Shown here in pieces: positions 16,863 through 25,135 of a stretch of 63,164 nt of DNA. The notes under the pieces are model-generated. The model was not told where the DNA came from. It searched no databases and saw only the letters and a program-made list of their open reading frames with translations. Positions within the stretch are counted from its first letter, which is position 1; each line of letters opens with the position of its first letter. A program made the translations under genes and the position numbers. The DNA comes from Limnohabitans sp. Rim47 (lineage in GTDB: Bacteria; Pseudomonadota; Gammaproteobacteria; Burkholderiales; Burkholderiaceae_C): assembly GCF_001517545.1 (NCBI RefSeq), contig NZ_FBYA01000003.1, forward strand, positions 463,738-526,901. Reading direction: 5' to 3'.

Positions 16863-18011
16863 TTACCACTCGGCAAAACTGCCATCGGCATGCCGCCAGA
16901 CAGGGTTGCGCCAGCGGTGTCCTTGTTGTGCGCGCTCACGCACGAAGTCTTCGTTGACTTCAATGCCCAGACCCGGACCGCTCGGAATGGCCACCATGCC
17001 ATCCTTGTAAGCGAAGACTTCCCTGTTGGTCACGTAATCGAGCAGATCGTTCGAGCCGTTGTAATGAATGCCCAAGCTTTGTTCTTGAATGAAGGCGTTG
17101 TAGCAAACCGCGTCGAGCTGTAAATTGGCCGCCAGTGCAATCGGTCCTAACGGGCAGTGCAAGGCCAATGCAACGTCATAGGCTTCGGCCATGCTGGCAA
17201 TTTTGCGTGTTTCTGTAATGCCTCCTGCGTGCGACGGATCGGGCTGCACGATGTCCACATAGCCTTCGGACAGCACCCGTTTGAAATCCCAGCGTGAATA
17301 AAGTCGTTCACCCAATGCTATGGGTGTGGAGGTCAGTGGGGCGATTTCCTTGAGGGCTTCGTAATGCTCGCTGAGTACGGGTTCTTCGATGAACATCAGG
17401 CGGTAAGGTGCGAGTTCTTTGACCAGAATTTTGGCCATTGGTTTGTGTACGCGCCCATGAAAATCAACGCCGATGCCCACGTTGGGTCCAACGGCCTCGC
17501 GCACGGCCGCCACGTTTTGCAGGCAACGTTCCACCTTGTCGAAAGTGTCCACATATTGCAACTCTTCGGTGCCGTTCATTTTTACGGCCGTAAAGCCGCG
17601 TGCTACAGCAGCTTGGGCTGCCGCCGCCGTTTCGCTGGGGCGATCGCCGCCAATCCAGCTGTACACACGGATGCGGTCGCGTACCGGGCCACCCAGCAGA
17701 TCGGCTACGGGGACACCTAAGGCTTTGCCTTTGATGTCCCACAATGCTTGATCAATGCCTGCAATGGCGCTCATGTGCACACCGCCACCCCGGTAAAAAC
17801 CGCCCCGGTACATGACTGTCCAATGGTCTTCAATGTGGCGGGGGTCTTTGCCGATTAAGTAATCCGAGAGTTCTTCTACTGCTGCAGCCACGGTATGGGC
17901 TCGACCTTCGAGCACGGGTTCACCCCAGCCGGTGAGGCCTTCGTCGGTTTCAATTTTCAGGAAACACCATCGCGGTGGAACTAAAAAGGTGGTGAGTTTC
18001 GTGATTTTCAT
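16863..18011 (-). CDS. dgoD: D-galactonate dehydratase
   Basis: A 382-residue member of the enolase superfamily that removes water from D-galactonate to give 2-keto-3-deoxygalactonate. F-T-A-V-K-M-N-G-T-E-E supplies the KxN strand, G-V-D-F-H-G-R-V the first metal Asp plus His, F-I-E-E-P-V-L and L-G-E-R-L-Y-S-R the next two acidic ligands. H-C-P-L-G-P-I-A-L-A-A contains the catalytic His. The C-terminal W-R-N-P-x-W-R-H-x-D-x-S-x-A-E-W is nearly as in E. coli DgoD. It is directly preceded by dgoR (11 bp gap). Confidence 0.95.
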   Translation of the reverse strand: MKITKLTTFLVPPRWCFLKIETDEGLTGWGEPVLEGRAHTVAAAVEELSDYLIGKDPRHIEDHWTVMYRGGFYRGGGVHMSAIAGIDQALWDIKGKALGVPVADLLGGPVRDRIRVYSWIGGDRPSETAAAAQAAVARGFTAVKMNGTEELQYVDTFDKVERCLQNVAAVREAVGPNVGIGVDFHGRVHKPMAKILVKELAPYRLMFIEEPVLSEHYEALKEIAPLTSTPIALGERLYSRWDFKRVLSEGYVDIVQPDPSHAGGITETRKIASMAEAYDVALALHCPLGPIALAANLQLDAVCYNAFIQEQSLGIHYNGSNDLLDYVTNREVFAYKDGMVAIPSGPGLGIEVNEDFVRERAQQGHRWRNPVWRHADGSFAEW

Positions 18012-18022
18012 GACAAGTTTTG

Positions 18023-18790
18023 TCAGGCCAGCACGGGCATGGTGTCCGGGGCACCGTTACGCGGACCTGTCGCACGCGCAGGCACAAGTTCGCGCAGGTC
18101 TTCTTCGGCACCAGCGATCAGAATCAGCGCGGCCTGTTCAGCGGCATCGGCATCGCCTCGTTCAATCGCTTCGCACAGGGCCTCATGCAGAGGCAAGGAG
18201 TGTGCAGGCCCACCGGGTTTGGTTGTAATAACATCAAAATTTACGCGCAACAAGGCGGCCATGGCGTCTTGCATCTGACGCACAAACTGGTTTCCACAGG
18301 CCGACAAAATGATGGTGTGAAAACTCAGGTCGGCTTTTACATAGTCGCCCTTGCCTGCAACAGCGCGGGCCATGGCCATGTAGGCTGATCGCAGATTGCG
18401 ACGGTCTTCGTCACTGGCGCGTAGTGCCGTCATGCGCACAGCGGCGGGCTCGATGATGCGTCGTATTTCCATCAGGTCGCGTGAGAGGGTAGGGTCAAAC
18501 ACCGCCGATTGCGCCCTCCAACCGATGATGTCCGGGTCAAACAGGTTCCATCGCGTGGGCTCTAGCACCAAGGTGCCCACGCGACGCGTGACTTCGATCA
18601 GGCCTTTGGCGGCCAGTGATTTGATGGCCTCACGAATCACGATGCGGCTAAAGCCAAAGCGGCTGCACAGCTCCGGTTCTGGTGGCAACAACTGGCCCGG
18701 GCGAATTTTGCCGCTGCAAATGTCCCGACCCAATGCTTCTAAAACTTGCTCTTGGAAAGTGGCTCGGGGGGAAGATGATTTGAGGTTCAT
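18023..18790 (-). CDS. dgoR: GntR/FadR-family regulator of the galactonate cluster
   Basis: The 255-residue protein has an N-terminal winged HTH (residues about 12-75: L-L-P-P-E-P-E-L-C-S-R-F-G-F-S-R followed by IVIREAIKSLAAKGL) and a C-terminal FCD ligand domain with metal-type Asp/His positions (A-D-L-S-F-H-T-I-I near 150). E. coli DgoR is a galactonate-responsive repressor of this type. ATG 18790 is chosen; an in-frame ATG at 18856 would add 22 residues spanning a good FadR-type half-palindrome, which speaks for the shorter protein. It is the first gene of its own operon, so autoregulation is likely. Confidence 0.85.
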   Translation of the reverse strand: MNLKSSSPRATFQEQVLEALGRDICSGKIRPGQLLPPEPELCSRFGFSRIVIREAIKSLAAKGLIEVTRRVGTLVLEPTRWNLFDPDIIGWRAQSAVFDPTLSRDLMEIRRIIEPAAVRMTALRASDEDRRNLRSAYMAMARAVAGKGDYVKADLSFHTIILSACGNQFVRQMQDAMAALLRVNFDVITTKPGGPAHSLPLHEALCEAIERGDADAAEQAALILIAGAEEDLRELVPARATGPRNGAPDTMPVLA

Positions 18791-18926
18791 GTCAGGCAAT
18801 AAAGGTATGACCAACGAAATATCAGAAATACCGTCGTGGTACACAGTATCTGTCATAAGTGCCGCCAGTCAAAGTCAGGGTTTTCGATAGGTTATCAAAC
18901 GTCATACGTCATATACATTTGCGGCC
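18791..18926. promoter_or_regulatory. Divergent dgoR / SDR promoter with FadR-type operator candidate
   Basis: TCGTGGTACAC at 18834-18844 matches the GntR/FadR-type pattern TNGTNNNACNA in all but the last base. Two tandem ACGTCAT copies lie at about 18900-18913 next to AT-rich sequence before the SDR gene. The region separates the dgoR operon from the SDR-manD-TRAP operon, and one regulator could govern both. Binding is inferred. Confidence 0.4.
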
Positions 18927-19709
18927 ATGAAATCGATATCAGCTACCGCCTTGTTTGATCTGAAGGGTCGCACGGCCTTGATCACAGGCTCTACGCGCGG
19001 CATTGGCCTGGCCTTGGCGAAAGGTCTTGCCGAGTCGGGGGCACGCGTCATCCTCAACAGTCGCCAACAAACTGCCGTGCACGCCGCAGTGGCCCAACTT
19101 CAGGCCTTGGGCCTGGATGCCCGTGGTGCGGCTTTTGACGTGGCCGATCAGGCTTCGATTGAGGCGGCATTTGCAGACTTTGACCGTGCAGGACTGTCCA
19201 TCGACATCTTGATCAACAACGCCGGCATCCAACACCGCCAGCCCATGCTGGACGTTTCTTTGGAAGACTGGAATCGCGTCATCAACACCAACCTCACGGC
19301 GGCATTTTTGGTGGGTCGTGCCGCTGCGCGCCGCATGATCGAGCGAGGGCAGGGCGGCAAGATTATCAACATTGGTTCGCTCACCAGTGAGGCAGCACGC
19401 GCTACGGTGGCGCCTTACACGGTAGCCAAGGGTGGCATCAAAATGCTCTCCAAAGCGATGGCGGCTGAGTGGGCGCAGCACAACATTCAGGCCAATTCGA
19501 TTGGCCCGGGCTACATCCTCACCGACATGAACGAGGCGCTGGTGAACAACCCTTCGTTTGATGCCTGGGTCAAAAACAGCAACCCCGCGCAGCGCTGGGG
19601 TCGCCCCGAAGAGCTCGTGGGCACCGCCATTTACTTGGCTTCGGGCGCCTCCAACTACGTCAACGGCCAAATCATCTATGTGGATGGTGGCTGGCTGTCG
19701 GTGCTCTGA
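18927..19709 (+). CDS. SDR oxidoreductase, gluconate 5-dehydrogenase-like
   Basis: A classical SDR of 260 residues. T-G-S-T-R-G-I-G-L-A-L-A near residue 20 binds the nucleotide, N-N-A-G-I-Q-H-R stabilises the sheet, and S-L with Y-T-V-A-K gives the Ser-Tyr-Lys active site near residues 148-166. The stretch N-A-G-I-Q-H-R and the IYVDGG end are typical of IdnO/Gno-like enzymes that interconvert ketogluconates and gluconate. It leads the plus-strand operon with ManD and TRAP genes, so a keto-sugar-acid substrate is likely. It resembles the SDR at 28412-29179. Confidence 0.85.
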   Translation: MKSISATALFDLKGRTALITGSTRGIGLALAKGLAESGARVILNSRQQTAVHAAVAQLQALGLDARGAAFDVADQASIEAAFADFDRAGLSIDILINNAGIQHRQPMLDVSLEDWNRVINTNLTAAFLVGRAAARRMIERGQGGKIINIGSLTSEAARATVAPYTVAKGGIKMLSKAMAAEWAQHNIQANSIGPGYILTDMNEALVNNPSFDAWVKNSNPAQRWGRPEELVGTAIYLASGASNYVNGQIIYVDGGWLSVL

Positions 19710-19742
19710 TTTCTGGTCACGTATTTCATCAAAGATAAATTC

Positions 19743-20990
19743 ATGAGCACGCTGATCACCGACGTCAAAGTCATCCTGACCGCTCCCGAAGGCATCAACC
19801 TGCTGGTGGTCAAAGTCGAAACCAACCAGCCCGGTCTGTATGGCTTGGGCTGCGGTACTTTTGCTTATCGCCATCTGGCGGTCAAGTGCCTGATTGAAGA
19901 GTATTTGCGGCCTTTGGTGGTGGGGCGTGATGTGCACGCCATCGAAGAACTCTGGCAGCTGATGCACCAGAACGCCTATTGGCGTAACGGCCCGATCGAG
20001 AACAACGCGATCTCGGGCATCGACATGGCCTTATGGGACATCAAGGGCAAGCTGGCCAACATGCCGCTGTACCAGTTGTTTGGCGGCAAGGTGCGCCAAG
20101 GCGTGCCGATCTACCGACACGCCGACGGCAAAGACCTGAGCGAGCTGTGCGACAACATCCAAAAGTACCGCGATCAGGGCATCACCCACATCCGCTGCCA
20201 AAGCGGTGGTTATGGCGGTGGTGGCTACGGCGCAGCACCGGCCCACGCCGCAAGCCATGCGCCGGATGGGGTGTACCTCGATTCGCGCAAATACATGCGC
20301 GAAACCGTCAAGATGTTTGACGGCATCCGCAGCCGCGTGGGTTTTGATGTGGCGCTGTGCCATGACGTGCACGAACGCCTCAAGCCCATCGATTCGATCC
20401 GTTTTGCGCAAGCCCTTGAACCGTTTGACTTGTTCTTCTTGGAGGACGCTATTCCGCTCGAAGAGGGCGAGTGGATTCGACAGTTGCGGGACAAGACCAA
20501 CATCCCGCTGGCGCAGGGCGAGCTGTTCAACCATCCTTTCGAGTGGCGCAACCTGATCGCCGAGCGCTTGATTGATTTCATACGCGTGCATCTGAGCCAG
20601 GTGGGTGGCATTACGCCTGCCCGCAAGCTCCAATTGTTTGCCGAGCAATACGGCGTGCGCACCGCCTGGCATGGCCCGGGTGACATGTCGCCACTGGCCC
20701 ATGCAGCCAATATCCACATCGATCTGGCGTCCCGCAACTTCGGGGTGCAAGAGTGGTCGGGCACCGAGCCACCGAACTTCGTGATCCAGGAACTCAAGGG
20801 GCCCCGCGAGGCCTTGCTTGAAGTGTTTCCGGGCTTGCCTGAGTTCCGTCAGGGCTTCGTCTATGCCAATGACTTGCCGGGCTTGGGCGTGGACATAGAC
20901 GAGGTGCAAGCGGCTAAATACGCGTGTGACAGCGGTGTGACCACTTGGACGCAAACGCGTTTGATGGATGGCAGTTTGAACACGCCTTGA
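19743..20990 (+). CDS. Enolase-superfamily dehydratase, mannonate dehydratase (ManD/RspA) family
   Basis: A 415-residue protein. L-Y-G-L-G-C-G-T-F-A-Y-R near residue 33 and G-I-D-M-A-L-W-D-I-K-G-K near 93 are N-terminal capping-domain motifs. The barrel has C-H-D-V-H-E-R (metal Asp and catalytic-type His), F-L-E-D-A-I-P (second ligand) and A-Q-G-E-L-F (third). W-H-G-P-G-D-M-S-P holds the late His. Members dehydrate D-mannonate and/or D-gluconate to KDG, some very slowly. KDG produced here could be used by KdgK of the divergent operon. Efficiency is not predictable from reading alone. Confidence 0.88.
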   Translation: MSTLITDVKVILTAPEGINLLVVKVETNQPGLYGLGCGTFAYRHLAVKCLIEEYLRPLVVGRDVHAIEELWQLMHQNAYWRNGPIENNAISGIDMALWDIKGKLANMPLYQLFGGKVRQGVPIYRHADGKDLSELCDNIQKYRDQGITHIRCQSGGYGGGGYGAAPAHAASHAPDGVYLDSRKYMRETVKMFDGIRSRVGFDVALCHDVHERLKPIDSIRFAQALEPFDLFFLEDAIPLEEGEWIRQLRDKTNIPLAQGELFNHPFEWRNLIAERLIDFIRVHLSQVGGITPARKLQLFAEQYGVRTAWHGPGDMSPLAHAANIHIDLASRNFGVQEWSGTEPPNFVIQELKGPREALLEVFPGLPEFRQGFVYANDLPGLGVDIDEVQAAKYACDSGVTTWTQTRLMDGSLNTP

Positions 20991-21067
20991 TTTTTCAGTC
21001 ACAGCAGTGTGAGCGCTTGGGCCACAGTTGCTGATTCATTCCAACCACCAAGACGGAGACAACTTTC

Positions 21068-22084
21068 ATGATCACAAAAACTTCCTCCCTGCGCCGCGCT
21101 ACGCTGCTGGCTGTTGCTTGTCTGGCCCTTTGCTCGGGTGCGGCTTTTGCCGAGGTCAAAGCCAAAATCGGCCATGCTATGCCCGATACACATCCGCAAG
21201 CGATGGCCATGAATAAGTTCGCCGAACTGGCCGCCCAGTACACAGGCAACAACGTGAAGATTCAAGTCTTCCATGGTGCTGTTTTGGGCAGCGACGAAAA
21301 GCAGCTGCAGGCCGTGCAGGCTGGCACTCAAGAGATGTACATCGGCACGCTTGCTCCGTTGTCCTCTAAGGTCAAGGAAGTACAAATCTGGGATTTGCCC
21401 TTCATGTTCGCGAATGAAAAAGAGGTTTATGCCGTGCTCGATGGGGCATCCTCCAAAACAATTTTTCAGAAAATCGAACCCAGTGGTTTGGTGGGCCTGA
21501 CCTGGACCGGCATGGGCTTTCGCAACCTGTCCAACAGCAAGCGCCCTGTGACCAAACTCGAAGACGTCAATGGCTTGAAGGTGCGCGTGATGGCAAACCC
21601 CGTGGCGCTGGAAACCTGGAAAAGTATTGGTGCCAATGCCGTGCCTATGGCGTTCTCTGAAGTGTTTCCCGCACTGGAGACAAAAGCCCTCGACGGCCAA
21701 GAAAATCCATTGGTGCACATGTACGCCAACAAGATGCAGGAAGTACAGAAGTTCATTTCTTTGACCAATCACGTCTACACCCCCGTGGCCTTGGTTGCTT
21801 CCAAAAAATTCTGGGATACCTTGTCGGCAAATGACAAGGCTGGAGTCCAAAAAGCCGCTACAGAGGCCGGTTTGCTGCAACGCAAATATCTGGAAGAGGG
21901 TGACAAGGACGTGGTTGGAAAATTTGCCAAAGCCGGTGTGACCGTGAGTTCTGTGCCCGCCGCTGAACTCGCCCGAATTCAGGACAAAGTCAAATCGGTC
22001 GTAACCAAGTTTGCGCCGATCATTGGTGAAGACTTTGTCAAGCAGTTCTATGCCGAAATTGAAAAAGCACGCTCGGCCAAGTAA
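21068..22084 (+). CDS. TRAP transporter substrate-binding protein DctP (first of two)
   Basis: A 338-residue periplasmic protein with a Sec signal (basic start, hydrophobic core L-A-V-A-C-L-A-L-C-S-G, cleavage after A-F-A). The mature part begins V-K-A-K-I-G-H-A-M-P. The conserved Arg region G-L-K-V-R-V-M binds the carboxylate, and P-A-L-E-T-K-A-L-D-G and N-H-V-Y-T-P-V are DctP landmarks. It sits 33 bp before dctQ. The context points to a hexonate or hexuronate ligand. A close paralogue is at 24012-25043. Confidence 0.93.
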   Translation: MITKTSSLRRATLLAVACLALCSGAAFAEVKAKIGHAMPDTHPQAMAMNKFAELAAQYTGNNVKIQVFHGAVLGSDEKQLQAVQAGTQEMYIGTLAPLSSKVKEVQIWDLPFMFANEKEVYAVLDGASSKTIFQKIEPSGLVGLTWTGMGFRNLSNSKRPVTKLEDVNGLKVRVMANPVALETWKSIGANAVPMAFSEVFPALETKALDGQENPLVHMYANKMQEVQKFISLTNHVYTPVALVASKKFWDTLSANDKAGVQKAATEAGLLQRKYLEEGDKDVVGKFAKAGVTVSSVPAAELARIQDKVKSVVTKFAPIIGEDFVKQFYAEIEKARSAK

Positions 22085-22117
22085 AGCCTGATCTCTGATC
22101 GCCCCAAGGAGGACTCC

Positions 22118-22672
22118 ATGATTAAAGCAATCCAACCCGTCATTGACGGCGTTTTCAAAATTTTTGAAACCGTCATGGTGATCTGTATCGCCTTGATGCT
22201 GGTGATGGTGTTTGGTAACGTGATGTTGCGCATTTTCTTCAACACCGGCATTGACCTGTCGGAGGAGATTCCGCGCTTTGCATTCGTCTGGATGACCTTC
22301 ATTGGTGCGATTGTGGGCATGCGCAAGCATGCCCACTTGGGGGTGGATGTCATCACCCAGTTGCTGCCCTTGGCAGGTAAGAAATTCTGCTGGGGCATCA
22401 GCCAATTCATCATGGCTGTGTGCTGTGGCTACATCGTTTATGGCACCTGGTTGCAACACGGGATTCTGGAAGGCAATGCCTCTCCAGTAGCCCAAATCAG
22501 CATGATTTGGGTGTTTGGTGTCAGCTATTTGACCGGTACTTTTATCGGCATCATGTGCTTGTTCAACCTGTACCGCCTTTTCACGGGACAAGTGGAGGAG
22601 TCTGAGCTTTCTGATGTGATGGAAGAGGGCATGTCAGAGATCGATGAATTGAGCGCTCAATCCACAAAATAA
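22118..22672 (+). CDS. TRAP transporter small membrane subunit DctQ
   Basis: A 184-residue inner-membrane protein with four hydrophobic segments (near residues 15-35, 50-70, 90-110 and 130-155) and the family motif E-E-I-P-R-F-A-F-V-W-M-T-F in the second one. It assembles with DctM to form the Na+-driven permease. A strong ribosome site (AAGGAGG) precedes the ATG. The acidic C-terminal tail (E-E-S-E-L-S-D-V-M) is cytoplasmic. Confidence 0.92.
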   Translation: MIKAIQPVIDGVFKIFETVMVICIALMLVMVFGNVMLRIFFNTGIDLSEEIPRFAFVWMTFIGAIVGMRKHAHLGVDVITQLLPLAGKKFCWGISQFIMAVCCGYIVYGTWLQHGILEGNASPVAQISMIWVFGVSYLTGTFIGIMCLFNLYRLFTGQVEESELSDVMEEGMSEIDELSAQSTK

Positions 22673-22691
22673 CAACAAGAAGAAATTCACC

Positions 22692-23972
22692 ATGACTATC
22701 CTCGTTTTTATTGGCTCCTTGTTGGGTCTGATGGCCTTGGGCATGCCCATCGCGTTTGCCTTGATCGGTTGCGGCTTGGCCATGATGTACCACATGGGCG
22801 TCACCGATCCGCAGATCGTGATTCAGAACATGTGGGACGGCTCCAACAGCTTCCCTCTTCTCGCTGTGCCTTTTTTCATGTTGGCTGGTGAGTTCATGAA
22901 TGCAGGCGGCATGACCCGCCGCATCATCAACATGGCCATGGCCTGGATTGGACACATTCCCGGTGGCCTGGGTTACGTGGCGGTGGCGGCTGCGGTGATC
23001 ATGGCGTCACTGTCGGGTTCTGCTGTAGCCGACACGGCTGCACTGGCTTCGGTCTTGGTGCCCATGATGCGCAAGGCGGGCTATGACGTAAACCGTTCAT
23101 GTGGCCTGATCGCTTGCGGCGGCATCATCGCCCCAGTGATTCCACCGTCGATCGGCATGATCATTTTTGGTGTGGCGGGTGGTGTGAGCATCACCAAGTT
23201 GTTCATCGCGGGCATCGTGCCCGGTATCTTGATGGGCGTGGCGATCATGATCGCCTGGCGCTGGTCGATCAAGCGTGACAAGATCAAGATCGAGCCCAAA
23301 CGCACGATGGAAGTGCGCTGGTCTGAAACACGTAAATCCTTGTGGGCGCTGACGTTGCCTCTGGTCATCATCGGTGGCCTGAAGATCGGTTTCTTCACAC
23401 CGACCGAAGCCGCCGTGATAGCTGCGGTCTATTCGCTGGTGGTGGGCTTGTTTGTTTACCGCGAGATTCAATATAAAGAGCTGTTTCACCTGTTCTACCG
23501 TGCTGCCGAGACCACGGCCATCGTGATGTTCCTTGTGGCCGCTGCCGGTGTGTCTGCCTGGCTGATCACCACGGCCAGCATTCCTCAGCAAGTGGCCGAC
23601 CTGGTTCAGCCCTTCATGGACAACAAAATGCTTTTGATGTTTGTGTTGATGGTGATGGTGTTCATCATCGGTACGGCTTTGGACTTCACGCCCACGGTGT
23701 TGATCATGACGCCTGTGTTGATGCCGGTGGTCAAGCAGGCCGGTATTGATCCGGTCTATTTCGGTGTTCTGTTCATCATCAACAATGCCATTGGTCTGGT
23801 GACACCGCCTGTGGGCACTGTTCTCAACGTGGTGTGCAGCATTGCCAAGATTCCAATGTCTGGCGCCATCAAGGGTGTGATGCCTTTCATGATTGCGCAG
23901 ACCATTGTCATGCTGTTGTTGATTGTGTTTCCCGAGATCGTCATGTGGCCTTTGCACATGATGACGCGTTGA
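22692..23972 (+). CDS. TRAP transporter large membrane subunit DctM
   Basis: A 426-residue protein with about twelve membrane segments. S-G-S-A-V-A-D-T-A-A-L-A near residue 104 is the DctM pore signature. G-G-I-I-A-P-V-I-P-P-S-I-G near 140 and N-N-A-I-G-L-V-T-P-P-V-G near 363 are the two helix-hairpin tips that bind Na+. It works with DctQ and either DctP in this operon. A close paralogue lies at 29176-30459. Confidence 0.94.
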   Translation: MTILVFIGSLLGLMALGMPIAFALIGCGLAMMYHMGVTDPQIVIQNMWDGSNSFPLLAVPFFMLAGEFMNAGGMTRRIINMAMAWIGHIPGGLGYVAVAAAVIMASLSGSAVADTAALASVLVPMMRKAGYDVNRSCGLIACGGIIAPVIPPSIGMIIFGVAGGVSITKLFIAGIVPGILMGVAIMIAWRWSIKRDKIKIEPKRTMEVRWSETRKSLWALTLPLVIIGGLKIGFFTPTEAAVIAAVYSLVVGLFVYREIQYKELFHLFYRAAETTAIVMFLVAAAGVSAWLITTASIPQQVADLVQPFMDNKMLLMFVLMVMVFIIGTALDFTPTVLIMTPVLMPVVKQAGIDPVYFGVLFIINNAIGLVTPPVGTVLNVVCSIAKIPMSGAIKGVMPFMIAQTIVMLLLIVFPEIVMWPLHMMTR

Positions 23973-24011
23973 GCCTGAAATTTCCTCTGCCCCACTAACC
24001 CAGGAGGCATT

Positions 24012-25043
24012 ATGAAAAAACCATCTCGCAGACTGCTCTCTCAATCCTTGCTGGCTTTGGCCAGTGCCACTTTGCTTTGGAGTGTTGCGCCCTCGGCTGG
24101 TGCGCAAGAGGTTAAAAAGGCCAAACTTGGCCATTCGTTTACCGACGCGCATCCACGTGCGGTAGCGATGAAGCAATTCGCTGCATCAGTGCTCAAGGCG
24201 ACCCAAGGAAAAGTGGTTGTTGAAGTATTTGGAAACGCCACGCTTGGCTCTGAAGACAAAATGCTGATCGCTACCCAAAGCGGTGTTCAGGACCTGTATA
24301 TGGGGGCTATGGCGCCGATTGCCGCTCGTAAAAAGGAAATGCAAATTTTCGATTTTCCGTTCATTTTCGGCAGCGATGCCGAGGCAGCTTTTGTACTTGA
24401 CGGCCCTGTCGGTCGCAAGATGCTGGATGGTCTTAACGACATGAGCATGCATGGTTTGGTCTGGGCGGGCGGTGCTTTTAGGAATCTTTCCAACAGCAAG
24501 CGCCCGATAGGTACCGTGGCCGAAATGAAGGGCCTTAAAGTTCGTGTGATGCCCAGCCCCATGGCGCTGGCGAGTTTCAATGCCATGGGTTTGAATGCCG
24601 TACCCATGGCGTTTACTGAGGTGTATCCCGCACTGGAAACCAAAGCCTTGGATGGCTATGAGCATCCCTTTGTGGACATGTACGCCAATAAAATGTACGA
24701 GGTGCAGAAATACCTGACTGTTACCAATCATGTGTACACCCCTGTTGCGCTCGTGGCTTCCTCAAAGTGGTGGGCAGGCCTGACGCCCGATCAGCAAACA
24801 GCGGTGCAAAAAGCGGCAGAGGAAACACGCACTTTTCAGCGCAAGGCCGAATTGGCTGATGCAAGCAACGTGGTGAGTCAGCTCAAAGCCAAAGGCATGA
24901 GCGTGACAGATATGCCTGCTGCCGAACTCGACAAGATCCGGGTGGCGGTGCAGCCGGTGCTTGATAAGAACAGCGAGGCAATTGGTTCGGAGTTTGTTCA
25001 GTCCTTTTACGCTGAGCTCAAAAAATTCAGGGCACTCAAGTAA
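24012..25043 (+). CDS. Second TRAP substrate-binding protein DctP of the same operon
   Basis: A 343-residue periplasmic protein with a Sec signal ending near S-A-G-A-Q. It shares with the first DctP the segments N-L-S-N-S-K-R-P, G-L-K-V-R-V-M, P-A-L-E-T-K-A-L-D-G and T-N-H-V-Y-T-P-V-A-L-V-A-S, so it is a duplicate copy kept in the operon. It has a strong ribosome site (AGGAGG) and is followed by the terminator at 25075-25112. Two binding proteins may serve one permease with different ligands. Confidence 0.92.
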   Translation: MKKPSRRLLSQSLLALASATLLWSVAPSAGAQEVKKAKLGHSFTDAHPRAVAMKQFAASVLKATQGKVVVEVFGNATLGSEDKMLIATQSGVQDLYMGAMAPIAARKKEMQIFDFPFIFGSDAEAAFVLDGPVGRKMLDGLNDMSMHGLVWAGGAFRNLSNSKRPIGTVAEMKGLKVRVMPSPMALASFNAMGLNAVPMAFTEVYPALETKALDGYEHPFVDMYANKMYEVQKYLTVTNHVYTPVALVASSKWWAGLTPDQQTAVQKAAEETRTFQRKAELADASNVVSQLKAKGMSVTDMPAAELDKIRVAVQPVLDKNSEAIGSEFVQSFYAELKKFRALK

Positions 25044-25074
25044 AAAAGAGCTTATTTAACTGTTCTTTTGTAGC

Positions 25075-25112
25075 AAACCCCGCCAAGACGTAAGTCTTGG
25101 CGGGGTTTTTTA
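25075..25112. terminator. Strong hairpin terminator between the two sugar-acid operons
   Basis: A 12-bp perfect stem, CCCCGCCAAGAC (25078-25089) with GTCTTGGCGGGG (25094-25105) and loop GTAA, followed by T7. It ends the plus-strand TRAP operon and, with less T-tract, may also stop the convergent gnd transcript. Confidence 0.93.
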
Positions 25113-25135
25113 TGTGGACATCATTGCAAGGATGT

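Noticed and set aside
15031..17010. 659-codon open frame on the plus strand opposite the IlvD-type dehydratase
   Set aside because: It lies antisense to a clear enzyme gene, has no recognisable domain, is rich in His, Gln, Val and Gly, and arises from codon bias in GC-rich DNA.
20999..22591. 530-codon open frame on the minus strand opposite dctP and dctQ
   Set aside because: Antisense shadow of two real genes, with no start context or domain.
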